Assembly (NCBI GenBank): GCA_000818945.1
Contig: KN805372.1
Location: 221,214-285,213, forward strand
Direction of reading: 5' to 3'
Source of the DNA: Schizochytrium sp. CCTCC M209059
Lineage: Eukaryota; Sar; Bigyra; Thraustochytrida; Thraustochytriidae
Length of the DNA: 64,000 nt
Of this stretch, positions 39,783-50,697 are shown piece by piece (within the stretch, counting starts at the first letter, position 1; each line of letters opens with the position of its first letter). The notes beneath the pieces were generated by a model. It did no database searches, had not been told where the DNA came from, and saw nothing but the letters and a program-made list of their open reading frames with translations. Both the position numbers and the translations under genes were made by a program.

Positions 39783-41189
39783 ATGTTGGTCGCGTTTCTC
39801 GTCGTGGCACAAGCGGTGTTGGTGGCGGTGGTGGCGGTGGTGGCCGCACGCGTGGCGGTGCTACGATGGCAAGCGGGAAGAAGTCGCGCGCAGCGCGGTC
39901 GCAAAGATACCTTGGTCGGAGTGCTGCACCCGTACTGCAACGCGGCGGGCGGCGGCGAGCGCGTTCTGTGGTTCGCTGTCAAGGCGCTCTTGGACACTGA
40001 TCCTTCGGTGCGCGTTGTGATCTATGCTCGAGAGGGTGCCGGGAGCTCTGCGTCAATTCTCGAGCGTGCCGGTGCACGCTTTGGCGTCAAAGGTCTGGAT
40101 ACGGCTCGAATTGGTTTTCTCACATTGCAATGGGAACACTTGCTGGAGGCCAAGACGTATCCTCGCCTCACGCTGTTGGGCCAGAGTCTTGGCTCCATCG
40201 TGGTGGGTGCAGAAGCCCTGAGCAAGCTGGTCCCGGATGTCTTTGTGGATACGATTGGTTACGCGTTCACCTATCCTCTGGCGTGGGCATGTGGATGCCG
40301 CGTGGTGTGCTACACGCACTATCCAACAATGAGCACGGACATGCTGGACCACGTGTGGACGCAGCGGCCCTCGTATAATAACGACGAGGCTGTTGCTGGA
40401 AGCGTTGTAAACAGCCGGGCCAAGTACTTGTACTATCGCGCCTTTTGCTTGGCGTACTGGGTTGCGGGGCGCTTCGCCGAGGTGGCCATTGTAAATTCTT
40501 CCTGGACCAAGTCGCACATTGACTCTCTCTGGGGCCGGGATGCTCTCGTTATTTTTCCTCCGTGCGGTATTGATGAGTTCCAGGCTTCTTGCAAGCGTCA
40601 GCGGGACCGCGTAATTGTGAGTCTCGGTCAGTTCCGTCCAGAGAAGGACCACCGACTACAGATTCGAACACTGGCGGGGATCAAGGCGCGTCTCGCAGGA
40701 GGCGAACGGGATCCGCCTCGTCTTGTGCTTTATGGATCGTGCCGCAATGAAGAGGACCAGGCACGGGTTGAGGACTTGCGCGCCTTTGCCGCGCGCCATG
40801 ACGTCGGCGATCTGGTTGAGTTTGAGCTCAATGTGCCGTTTGAGGAGCTCAAAGAGCGCATGGGCAGCGCGCTGCTCGGCATTCACACCATGTGGAATGA
40901 GCACTTTGGCATTGCGCTTGTTGAGATGATGGCGGCCGGCGTCATTCTTGTTGCGCACGATTCTGGCGGCCCAAAGGCGGATATCGTGCGCCATGGCGAG
41001 ACGGGGTACCTCGCGTCCTCGGTGGACGACTACGTGGATGCCTTCATGTCGGTGTTGGATTTGCACGATGGCCAGAGCGACGAGGCGTTGGACTCGATGC
41101 GTACTCGCGCGCAGGAATCATTGGACCGTTTTTCGGAGCCTTCTTTTCTCGTTGCCTGGACCGCTGCCACGCGGCCTCTCCTGCTCTGA
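39783..41189 (+). CDS. ALG11: ALG11 alpha-1,2-mannosyltransferase
   Basis: The protein has 468 residues. An N-terminal membrane anchor (about residues 1-25) is followed by HPYCNAAGGGERVLWFAVKAL, then LLGQSLGSIVVGAEAL, VDTIGYAFTYPLAW, YTHYPTMSTDML, and the GT4 C-terminal donor-binding region with the EX7E motif (NEHFGIALVEMMAAG). These are ALG11 landmarks. The enzyme adds the fourth and fifth mannoses, from GDP-mannose, to the dolichol-linked oligosaccharide on the cytosolic face of the ER. The start codon follows an AAGC/AGCG leader tract (39746-39782), 97 bp after the preceding stop. Confidence 0.96.
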   Translation: MLVAFLVVAQAVLVAVVAVVAARVAVLRWQAGRSRAQRGRKDTLVGVLHPYCNAAGGGERVLWFAVKALLDTDPSVRVVIYAREGAGSSASILERAGARFGVKGLDTARIGFLTLQWEHLLEAKTYPRLTLLGQSLGSIVVGAEALSKLVPDVFVDTIGYAFTYPLAWACGCRVVCYTHYPTMSTDMLDHVWTQRPSYNNDEAVAGSVVNSRAKYLYYRAFCLAYWVAGRFAEVAIVNSSWTKSHIDSLWGRDALVIFPPCGIDEFQASCKRQRDRVIVSLGQFRPEKDHRLQIRTLAGIKARLAGGERDPPRLVLYGSCRNEEDQARVEDLRAFAARHDVGDLVEFELNVPFEELKERMGSALLGIHTMWNEHFGIALVEMMAAGVILVAHDSGGPKADIVRHGETGYLASSVDDYVDAFMSVLDLHDGQSDEALDSMRTRAQESLDRFSEPSFLVAWTAATRPLLL

Positions 41190-41480
41190 TTCCCTCGTAG
41201 GGCCTAGGCCTGTTCTTGATGAGTTGATTGATATAAACATTTTCGTATTCGCCTTTCTATTCTCCGTCCGCCGAAGGCTGAAGTTTTTGCACACGCACGT
41301 TTGCGCGCACCTGCGCTGCTGCATTCATCTGCAACTGCGACGATCGGGCGAACAGACCTGTCCGTCGCTCTCTACCTGTGACGATGACGACTTTTTTCGG
41401 CCATCGCCAGGTGCTCGTGGTGTTGCTCTCCGCGGTCTCGTTTTCCCAGACTCCTCGCAGGGCCAGTCACTGCCAGCAGC

Positions 41481-41481
<1 letters not shown>

Positions 41482-41518
<37 letters not shown>

Positions 41519-41519
41519 C
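41482..41519 (+). repeat. CAG trinucleotide run
   Basis: About twelve CAG/GCA units after the ALG11 3' end. It is not in a supported coding sequence. Confidence 0.9.
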
Positions 41520-43843
41520 GCCGTGAGGGCTTCAGGGCGCTCGCTCTCGCCGTTCTTCCATGATAGCGAGGGTGGCGAGCCTGTTCTTGGAGCTCCCCAA
41601 AGCAGGCAAGGCGGGCGAGCGCCTTCCCGTCCACGACCGTGCGCGCCCGGAGCCCAGCACGGCCGGCTGCGCCTGAGCAGCGCCGGGCGGCGTCGTCGTC
41701 TTTTGCAGTCGAATGCCCAGGCGCACTGGTCTGCAGCCAGGCACCGGCTGCTCGAGGCGGGTGCTCGCTCTGGAGCAAGCGGGGACGAGCGGAAGCGGCA
41801 TGGATAGACGCTGGCCATGGTGGCTGATGCGCGCGTGCGTTGCGGGCGTCTGTCTGGGTGCGGTATGGCGCGCGAGGAGGATGGAGATGGCGCGCAAGAA
41901 GAGGAGGAACTTGGGGAAGGGCGATAATGTGCCATAGTCTGCAACTTGAAGCGTGTTGGGCCACGGACCAATTTGCAAGGGCGCGAGGTGTCCTCCTATC
42001 GCGTCGCGCCTCCTCTCCGCCCACCACGCTCTGCAGCCGCAGCCGCAGCCGCAGTCGCAGTCGCGTCAAGGCGCAGGCACCGCGAGTCGATTTTTGCTGC
42101 TCGCAGTCGCCCTGGTCGCTGGCTCGCAGGACTTTTCAGCTTAGAAGGTGCGCAAGGCAAAAGGCAATGCAAGACAGTGCAAGACGAGGCAAGGCAACGT
42201 GCATGCATCACGTGAAGGGCACCTTGATGAAGGCGAGAAGCTCGCGAGCTTTTCGGATGCCGCGGTCGATACAGCGACCAAATGTTTGCCCTGGCGGCTG
42301 GGTGGGCCCCGCGGAAGTTGGCCGGCCAGCTGCAGCGGCTGTTCGCTGCTGCTAGCCAGGTTTCTAGGCCGCGGTAAGAGGACACGTGGTACGTTTGGGT
42401 TGCCGGGAGGGTAGCGGATGTTTTCCGAGGGTGGAATATTCACTGCTCCATGCGTATTGCTCTGCGTTGCTCTGCTTTGCTCTACTCTGCTTCGTTCGGG
42501 CTGCAGCCCCGCGGAAGGAAGCCGGGAAAAAGAAAACGGAAGGCGGGCTAGCGAGCGGCGCGGTCGTGTCTGTCCGGCTGCACCCGAGGCTGCTGTGCTG
42601 GCAGTTGCCGAAGCGGCTCTGCAGCCGGAGCGCGCTGTCGGGTTCGCGCCGCGCAGAACCTCGCGCGCAGCCTTGATGGGCTAGCGAGCGAGCGGGCGAG
42701 CGAGAGAGGGAGAGAGAGCGCGATCTGGCCATGGCCGTGACAGGAGCCGCGCCTCCGCGGCGGCTTTCCGGGCACGTAGTGCGGGTGACCCTACCACTGT
42801 GACCTGCCACGTCGGCCACCAGGTATCTGTCCCCACCACCACCGCCAGCAGCCTGCACAGCGCGTGTTCGCAGCTTTCGGCGGCCCGCAGCTAAAGAAGA
42901 TGCTACTGCGACGTTAAGAGCTCAGTGGAGATGAGGGAGGATGCGAAGCGGGGCGGTCTTTCGCAAAGTGCGGTCCGGGAGGCTCCCGCGCGGTGTCTTC
43001 GCGGTCCAGCAGCCACAGCTGATCGATTCGATCGATCAATCGATCGACTGATCAAATGCCGTCGACATGCATGCGACGATGGAGTATCGACGATGGACCA
43101 TCGGTTCATATCGAAGAGCGGCGGCAGCTCGCAGCCTGCGCCGCGTCACCGGTCCGAGTGAGGAGCTAAAATAATCGACGTCAAACGACTGCGAGCGGAG
43201 CGGCTTTCTTTTTTCCAGCCGGGAGCGCTGTCGTTGCTTGGGTAAGGGTCCGAAGCAAACCAGAACAAAGCAGAACGGGCCGACCAGCCAGCCACTGCAA
43301 CCGACCAGCCAACCACCAACCAACGAAGGAACAAACAAACAAAGAAACAAACATACAAACAAACAGGCATCCGCTCGTCCAGACCACGAAACGTACAAAC
43401 CAAAGCCCGCCAGGCCGCGAGCGCTGCCCCGCAAGGGTAAGGGGAAAACGACCAGGCCAGCAGAGCCTTCTTGTTTCGGACAGGCTCCGGTCGGGCGGAC
43501 GGAGCACGCACGGCCAAGAAAGGACCCGCAGGACGGAGCTCGCCAGTCTCCGCCTCGTCGACCCGAGGAGCGCGGGCGACCAGCCTCTTCTGCTGCTGCG
43601 AGAGGGGAGCGGCGCGGGAGATCCGGATTTGCGTACGCGTACGCGCTCGCAGTGGTGGATCTCTCGCGCTCTGCGGCCGGGTCATCGAGCGGACGAAGCG
43701 AGCGAAGGAAGCAGACTTTGTGTAAAAGGCCAGGAGGCTCGCTCGCTAGCCCAGCTGAGCCGGCAAACAAGCTCCCAGCTTGCATGAACGGCCCAATCTG
43801 AGCAGGCGGGCAGCGCGCCCGACAGCACTTGTGTAGATCGTTC

Positions 43844-44690
<847 letters not shown>

Positions 44691-45206
44691 CCGTACACCC
44701 AATCAGTCATTGCTTCACTCGATCTCTCATTCTATACGTTGGCCACGGTCATTCGTCGCCCACATCGCTCGTGTCGCGCTTTCCTTAATTACATTCAATC
44801 TTCGCCAGGTCGGGTCGCGCGTCGCGGGCTGCAGCAGCGCAGGGTGCAGAGCCCCTCCCGACGCGCGCCAAGTCCCCGGCACCGGCACCGGCGCGCGCGC
44901 GCACGGGGCGCTCGCTCGCTCGCTCGCTCTCGGCAGGCAGGCAGGCACGCTGCGAGCAAGAGCCCAGCCCGGGGCGCGGCGCCTCGCCTTCAGGTTGATT
45001 GCACCCGGCGCTCGCCTTTTCATCCAATCGTCCATCCATCCGTCCATCCATCTATCCAGCCACATATCCGGCCAGCGCGCGGGGAAGAGGGCGCCGGCAG
45101 TTCGCAGCCCCGCGCAGCGAGGAGCGGCGCGGCGCGGCGTCGCGAAGGCCTCGCGCAGAGCGGCCGCGCGAGCGAGGCGGCTCGGCTTGGACCAGCGGCG
45201 AGCAGC

Positions 45207-45425
45207 GAGCAGAAAGGGGAAAAAGGAAAGGAAAGAAAAGGAAAGGAAAGGAAAGGAAAGGAAAAAAATTTTGAAAAGGAAGAAAGCAGAAAGGAAAAGA
45301 AAGCAGAAAGGCGAAGAAGAAAACAGCCAGGGGAAACGAGAGAGGAAAAGAAAAGAAGAGGGAAAAGAATAGAAAAGAAAAGAAAAGAAAAGAAAAAGGA
45401 AAAGAAAAAGGAAAAGAAAGGCAAG
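45207..45425 (+). repeat. Purine-rich GGAAA/GAAAA tract
   Basis: About 220 bp almost without pyrimidines on the plus strand, built of GAAAG and GGAAAAG units. Strand asymmetry of this kind can form triplex DNA. It lies in the distant leader or promoter of the next gene. Confidence 0.85.
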
Positions 45426-45550
45426 AGCGCGTGTACCTGCACTGCGTGCGCGGGGAGGAGCAGCAGACCGCCATCGCCAGCGACGCGCTCGCCCTGCGCC
45501 GCTGCGCCGCTCGCGAGGAGCAAGCGTGCGGAGCGGAGCGCGCGCGCCCG

Positions 45551-45630
45551 AGCGCAGCGCAGCGCAGCGCAGCGCAGCGCAGCGCAGCGCAGCGCAGCGC
45601 GGGAGCGGAGCGGAGCGGAGCGGAGCGGAG
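45551..45630 (+). repeat. AGCGC and GGAGC pentamer arrays
   Basis: Ten AGCGC units (45551-45600) run directly into GGAGC units (45602-45630). Two related pentamer arrays lie back to back upstream of the orphan Gln-rich gene. Confidence 0.9.
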
Positions 45631-46066
45631 CAGGAGCGCAGCGCAGCGCAGCAGAGCGAGCGAGCAGGGCGAGGTGGGCGGGCTCGCTCGCTCGCTCGAG
45701 CCGAGGCGCCGCGTCGATCGGCCTGCCTGCCCGCCTGCCTGCCTGCCTGCCATCCCGCCCGCCTCCACCGGCCTCGCGACAGCCCGCGCTCCCGCAAGCA
45801 CAGCGCCGCGCGCTCGCCTCGCGGCGCCCTCGGGCCGGCCGGCAGACCGACCGACCGGCGGCGCGGCGCCGACGCGGAGGCAGAGCGTGCGCAGCTTGCG
45901 CGAGCGGCGCGACCCGGGAGACGCCCGGCCGCGTTACACTTGGAGTCCCGGGCGACCCGCGTCGCCGCACGCGCCTGCGATAAGAGCTTGGGCGCGGTCC
46001 TCGGCGCCCATAAGCCCGGCCCAGGGCGGCCGGAAGGGTCGAGGCGGGGGCGGAAGGCGGCAACCG

Positions 46067-47791
46067 ATGAGAAGGGAGGCCCACGAGCCTTGCAAGCTGC
46101 GGCGTGAGAAGGGCGCCCTGCGCGAGGTCCCGCACGAGATCCTCGCAGAGAAGACTGACCAGAGCACGAGAGGACCGCAGTCGTCTGCGACGCTCGACGC
46201 AAACATGAACAGCCACAAGGGAAACAACTTCGAGGCGCTCCAGCAAGCCATCTATAAGCAACAGCAGCAACAACATCCCATGGGCGCAGGCCGAGGACCG
46301 AACCACACCGCGGAGCGCAGCATCTCCGCCAGCAGCAGCAACAAGCCCCGCGATGTGCGCATGGAAACCGGCGGCAACGCGGAAGTCACCGCCGACATGG
46401 TACAGAGTCTTCTCTCCCAGCTCCCCGCCGAGAGTTTTCAGGGAAACTTTCAATTCTCAGACCCCGACGCCGGTGGGATTGGCGAGCTTTCGCCCAATCC
46501 TGTGGCCAACGGGAGACCGCCCCCGCCCTTTTTGGCTAACAAAGCCCCGCACGAACGAAACGCTTACTCGTCCAACAGTGAGATGGCCCATACCGCTGGC
46601 CATCGGCCGATTTTCGACGCATTTCGAGGTGGACCCTATGCGCAAATGACGAGTCCTCACGGAGGCAATGGTAACGTCGGGGCCATTGCCTCCTTTTCAC
46701 AAATCCCAGAAGAAGGACCCTTTGCAGATATGATGTCCAAGCAAACACACCTCGAGCCGCCAACCTCTCTGGTCGCTGGCTCGCGAAACATGTCGAGTGT
46801 CCACACTCATTCCTCCCATGCCATTCAGGGATCGACGAACTCGAGGAAACGAGACAGAACATCCATGTCGCAAGCCAGCTATAATCAATACATGGATCAA
46901 CAGCAACAACAGCGGCAACAGCAACAGCAGCAGCAACAACAACACCAACAAGCATCTGCTTTCGACGTCAACAGCAGCAGTAGTAGCAGTAGCAATAGTG
47001 GCGCCAACAGGTTTATGATGAACAATGGTGACGGATCAAGGAAGGGCGGCTCCTCCAAACTTCCACCTCTATTCGGACCTAGCGCAGCAGACCTGGTCAA
47101 TTCACAGTATATCGAGCGCCAAGCACCAAACACATTGCGCTCGGGAAGCGGAACAGCTTCCACCTCTTCCTCTGTCGAAAGCGGTGACGCAGATCCCAAC
47201 TTGCCTTCAAATCTCAGCGTCTTTCAGCCGTCCTCGAGGCCCTCGCTCATTCGGAGAGAGAAAAAACGACGCGCAATCCCCATTGGCGCGGGCGCGCGCG
47301 CCGTCAAGACCCCTCCGAACGCAGACTTTCCCATCGGACTCGCGCAGCCTCTCATTCAATCTCTCGTCGACGGCGGCGAGCCCCTCAATGCCCTCGAACA
47401 TCAAAAGCTCCTCGACACGACCACGCTGCTCCAGTCCATGGGTGTCCATGTTCTCGAACCTCTCACGCTGTACACAAAACGCGAGCTTTATGAGGTCATG
47501 GGATCCATTGCCGAGGTGTGGAAAAACTCTGGCAAAGCGGCCATGAAGAAGAAGATCAATAAAATTCGTTCCAATGCTCGCAAGCGCAAGGCTCCGCGCA
47601 ACGTGCTCGACGCCGCTGAAATCAAGCAGATTGAACTCCTTCAAAAACAAATCAAGGATCGCGAACACTGGGAAGAAGCGCAGCGCAGCCGCCTCAAGGA
47701 TGCAAAATCCTCAAACGCATCGGTGACGCCCTCCAAGGCGGAATCAGAAACCTCTGAAATGCTCACGAGCTATTCGCCTTCGGCTCTATAA
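46067..47791 (+). CDS. Uncharacterised Gln/Asn/Ser-rich protein with conserved-looking C-terminal domain
   Basis: The protein has 574 residues if it starts at 46067, or 528 from the better-context ATG at 46205 (MNSHKGNNFEALQQAI). The first two thirds are low-complexity Ser/Asn/Gln with a Gln run at about 46896-46950 and a Ser run at about 46971-46996. The last 150 residues are different: FPIGLAQPLIQSLVDGGEPL, LLDTTTLLQSMGVHVLEPL and YEVMGSIAEVWKNSGKAAM, then a basic stretch (KKKINKIRSNARKRKAPR) and a charged coiled coil. The basic stretch could be a nuclear signal or nucleic-acid contact. No family is recognised. The frame stays open far upstream only through repeats. Confidence 0.7.
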   Translation: MRREAHEPCKLRREKGALREVPHEILAEKTDQSTRGPQSSATLDANMNSHKGNNFEALQQAIYKQQQQQHPMGAGRGPNHTAERSISASSSNKPRDVRMETGGNAEVTADMVQSLLSQLPAESFQGNFQFSDPDAGGIGELSPNPVANGRPPPPFLANKAPHERNAYSSNSEMAHTAGHRPIFDAFRGGPYAQMTSPHGGNGNVGAIASFSQIPEEGPFADMMSKQTHLEPPTSLVAGSRNMSSVHTHSSHAIQGSTNSRKRDRTSMSQASYNQYMDQQQQQRQQQQQQQQQHQQASAFDVNSSSSSSSNSGANRFMMNNGDGSRKGGSSKLPPLFGPSAADLVNSQYIERQAPNTLRSGSGTASTSSSVESGDADPNLPSNLSVFQPSSRPSLIRREKKRRAIPIGAGARAVKTPPNADFPIGLAQPLIQSLVDGGEPLNALEHQKLLDTTTLLQSMGVHVLEPLTLYTKRELYEVMGSIAEVWKNSGKAAMKKKINKIRSNARKRKAPRNVLDAAEIKQIELLQKQIKDREHWEEAQRSRLKDAKSSNASVTPSKAESETSEMLTSYSPSAL

Positions 47792-47963
47792 TTGATTGAT
47801 TGATGGATGACCCCTGAAAGCGTGAACTATCAAACCTTAACTTCTGTGTTGTGTAGTTTGAATGTGCGATAATTTGTTTGGCAAGCCCACGACGTGCAGA
47901 GGTGAAGAGGCAATCTTCGCAGCTATCTGGCTTCTGGCACACGTCTTGTGACTTGGCTCACCG

Positions 47964-48004
<41 letters not shown>

Positions 48005-48713
48005 ACCACAGTCAAAGTTTTATTGACTGCATTGGCAACCCGTGTCTTCTAGTTTGGATTTGTACACCATCAAAGACCTGAGTGATCACCACTAATTATG
48101 ATGGAAAGTGTGGCTTGCAGCTACGTATGGTGAAAGGAAAAAGATGAACAACCAGGCAATCCCTCGCACTAATCTGCGTGTTTTGCTCATCGGACGCTGC
48201 AGATACTCTGAACAAAAGCGTAGTACGAGAGATTTCGCCGCAAAGAAGTGACAACTTGCTCGCGTTTCAAAGTCGTTGTGGGCCTTTATGACTCCAAAAA
48301 AGTAGATTATGCGCAAATGACCGCGTAGCAACGAGTCGCGTTGTGGTCGTCCAACGTTGCACTGACCCAGGCTTGCCAGACCAGGAGCACGCAAACCTCT
48401 GCAGTAAAATGTCCCGCCAACAGCCATCTGACATCCTTTGCAACATCACAAGGATTTTGGTTACTCACGGGTAAGTGTTTCTGTGGCACACGAACACTGT
48501 TGTTTGTATGGACTTTCAGCCCGAATATTCCTGACATGCAAGGCCAAAATACTCCTCGTCATGTGATAAAGTCCGACAGCGCTTTCTTTGTACACGACGG
48601 GCGCTCAAAGAGAAGAATAACATTCACTTGGATAACCATGAATGGAAGGTCGGCACAGAAGCAAGCAAGCTCTGAAGATGCAAGCAGAGTCAAGTCAACG
48701 CACGCTAGCAAGC
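47792..48713. other. Spacer with GA repeat; possible upstream spliced exon
   Basis: This 922-bp spacer contains a perfect GA run at about 47966-48002. A possible small first exon starts at ATG 48409 with a GTAAGT donor at 48471 (see findings). AAGC units precede the next start codon. Confidence 0.4.
47966..48002 (+). repeat. GA dinucleotide run
   Basis: Perfect AG/GA repeat of about 37 bp in the spacer after the orphan Gln-rich gene. Confidence 0.95.
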
Positions 48714-49841
48714 ATGGGGAAACGAAGCCGCGAACGGCGCAAGCGTGTGCTAGCAGCGGCTCGCGCGGCCAAGCGCCAGCAAGATGCGACCACGACGACC
48801 GTCGCTGAGGAGAGCCAGAACGTAAGCGACCTTGACGATGACCAAAACCAGCAACATCAAGGCGCGGACGGCCCCGACCTTGCAAGGCCTCGCAAACGTT
48901 CCCGTGCGCAAGTAGATAAAGGGACTGGCAGGCCAGAAGAGGGAGATCATCGAGACACAAAGCCAGAAACCAACAGTCTTGCCCATCCATCGTCCTCATC
49001 ACCATCATGCGCGGCAAGGACTGATGACGACGATGATGATGGCGGCAAAAACAAGGACCGTGCTGCAATAATTGAAGAAGGACTCGCGTGGCTTCAGAAC
49101 AAAGACGCCGTGTCGATGCATCTGAGCAAGATCGACCTCGTTGAAAAGCTCGAGCATGCCGGCGGCCTTGTCCGCATCGAAAACTTCTTGCCCTCTGCCG
49201 CAGCCGAGGCTGCTCTTCATATCCTCGAAACCTTGCCCGAATCTCGCTGGGAGGTTCGGCGGGATGCCGACGACACGCAGCGCAACGCTACCGCTCACAG
49301 GTTCTATGTAGCAAGTGCGCGTGGGCGAAAGGACCCTCTTGCGTTGGTGCGAAGAGCTGTGCAAAATCTTTTGCCCGAGAAAAAGGCAGTCATCTCCGCT
49401 GGCAGATACAGTGCTGGAGATCATATTGCTCCGCACGATGACTTGGGCTATCATCGCGAAGACGGCAAACTTTGGTCTCGCGACGTTGCCGTCATCTTCT
49501 ACCTGACCAAGGACTGGACCAAGGCGGACGGCGGGACGCTTCTCGACCTTGATCCTGGCGCACAGCGATCATCTTACGTGCCGCTCTTCAACTCTCTCGT
49601 ATCCTTCGTCGTACCACGCGAACACGCCGTGACGGCCGTACGACCCCGGATTGGGCGTGCGCCGCGATACAGCCTCTTTGGTTGGTTCCTAGTCGAAGGC
49701 GATTTGTACCGATTCGAGCCCGAATCTCATGGCAAGAACGCAGCCAAAAAGGCCAAGACCAGGGGGGGCAATTCACAGGTGGGAAACAGGGCCAAGAACA
49801 ACAAAGGTCGGGGAAAGACCAAGAGGAATGGCCGGCGATGA
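48714..49841 (+). CDS. 2-oxoglutarate/Fe(II)-dependent oxygenase (prolyl-hydroxylase-like)
   Basis: The protein has 375 residues. The N-terminus is basic and acidic low complexity (MGKRSRERRKRVLAAARAAK), probably a nuclear signal. The catalytic jelly roll spans about residues 140-350: SAGDHIAPHDDLGYH gives the HxD iron ligands near 239, DVAVIFYLTKDW and GGTLLDLDP are the central strands, and VPREHAVTAV supplies the distal His near 301, with the Arg of APRYSLFGWF as the 2OG contact. The family covers P4H, Tpa1/Ofd1 and similar hydroxylases of ribosomal or other proteins. The target is unknown, although Tpa1/OGFOD1-type proteins also carry nuclear signals. The C-terminus is Lys/Gly-rich. An earlier in-frame ATG at 48642 would add 24 residues across AAGC-type leader repeats, so the later one was preferred. 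Confidence 0.82.
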   Translation: MGKRSRERRKRVLAAARAAKRQQDATTTTVAEESQNVSDLDDDQNQQHQGADGPDLARPRKRSRAQVDKGTGRPEEGDHRDTKPETNSLAHPSSSSPSCAARTDDDDDDGGKNKDRAAIIEEGLAWLQNKDAVSMHLSKIDLVEKLEHAGGLVRIENFLPSAAAEAALHILETLPESRWEVRRDADDTQRNATAHRFYVASARGRKDPLALVRRAVQNLLPEKKAVISAGRYSAGDHIAPHDDLGYHREDGKLWSRDVAVIFYLTKDWTKADGGTLLDLDPGAQRSSYVPLFNSLVSFVVPREHAVTAVRPRIGRAPRYSLFGWFLVEGDLYRFEPESHGKNAAKKAKTRGGNSQVGNRAKNNKGRGKTKRNGRR

Positions 49842-50697
49842 CATGTAGACTCCCTTGGCGCGTTCTGCATTGTCTCTCTTGCCTCTTCGCGCCTCCGCTT
49901 CGAGCCAATCAAGACCCAGAGCGAAGCTTGAAGCCTTAGTCGACGGTGCGGCTGGGGTTGATCACAAAAAAAGCGAATCTTGTTCGTTGCTGTATACACA
50001 TCGCTCACGGTCCAAGCATACACGTTGAGGCAGTCCGCCAACGGACTGCAGCCCGCAGGCACACGCCCAAATTTGATAGCCTTAGCCATCACAACCTTGG
50101 CCTCACATTCAGTTTAGTGTCTACCAATCCTATCCGATGAATCTTGTCCGCGCATCTTGCCGCCCACAGGGCATCCATCCATCCATCCATCCATCCATCT
50201 ATGCATCCCCTGCATCCACGCCTCTTGCATTGCTTGCGAGTCATCCCGCCTCTCTTACCTTCAAGTTGCTGCATGACATCACCGCACCGAGGTTCGCAGT
50301 CGCTGCGCAAGCTTGCGTTCGACGTCGCCCAGCGCGGCGGCGAGGCGATCGAGGTCGCGACCGAAGCGCAAATCGCGATTCCCCGGCTAGATCTTCGGTT
50401 GTGTGCACGTGCCGCCAGGCTACGCGCGAGAGGGCGAGTAGATTCGCAAAGGTCGGGGGGAAGAGAGAAGAAGGATGGTTGGAGAAAGCTTCAGTGAGCG
50501 TTGGTCACAATAGGAACCTTGCGTCCCAGAAGCCATCTTGCTGTGATGAAGGCTCAATTGTTGCAGTGAGAGCTGCAAGAGCGTCGCGGAGCAGCAGCAG
50601 CCTGAGGCGATGGCGGCAGACCGGAAATTAACTCACTGGTAGTATACTAGCATTTCTTTGTTTGTTTTGCAAAGCAGAGCACATAGCCTGGCGACCC
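49842..50697. other. Spacer with CATC repeats
   Basis: This 856-bp spacer lies between two plus-strand genes. A CATC array is at 50172-50199. A minus-strand frame at 49727-50092 overlaps the oxygenase end and is judged a shadow. I see no gene in it. Confidence 0.5.

Noticed and set aside
41713..41937. 74-residue frame (+) ending with a hydrophobic segment and a basic tail (WWLMRACVAGVCLGAV)
   Set aside because: It could be a small membrane protein, but the first half is GC-rich low complexity, there is no family match and overlapping frames are equally open.
44727..46453. Long minus-strand frames (477-491 residues) rich in Arg, Ser, Phe and Leu
   Set aside because: They are antisense to purine and pentamer repeats and to the orphan Gln-rich gene; the composition follows the repeats.
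49727..50092. 121-residue minus-strand frame (MMAKAIKFGRVPAGCSPLADC...)
   Set aside because: The second half is antisense to the oxygenase C-terminus; no domain or splice signal supports it.
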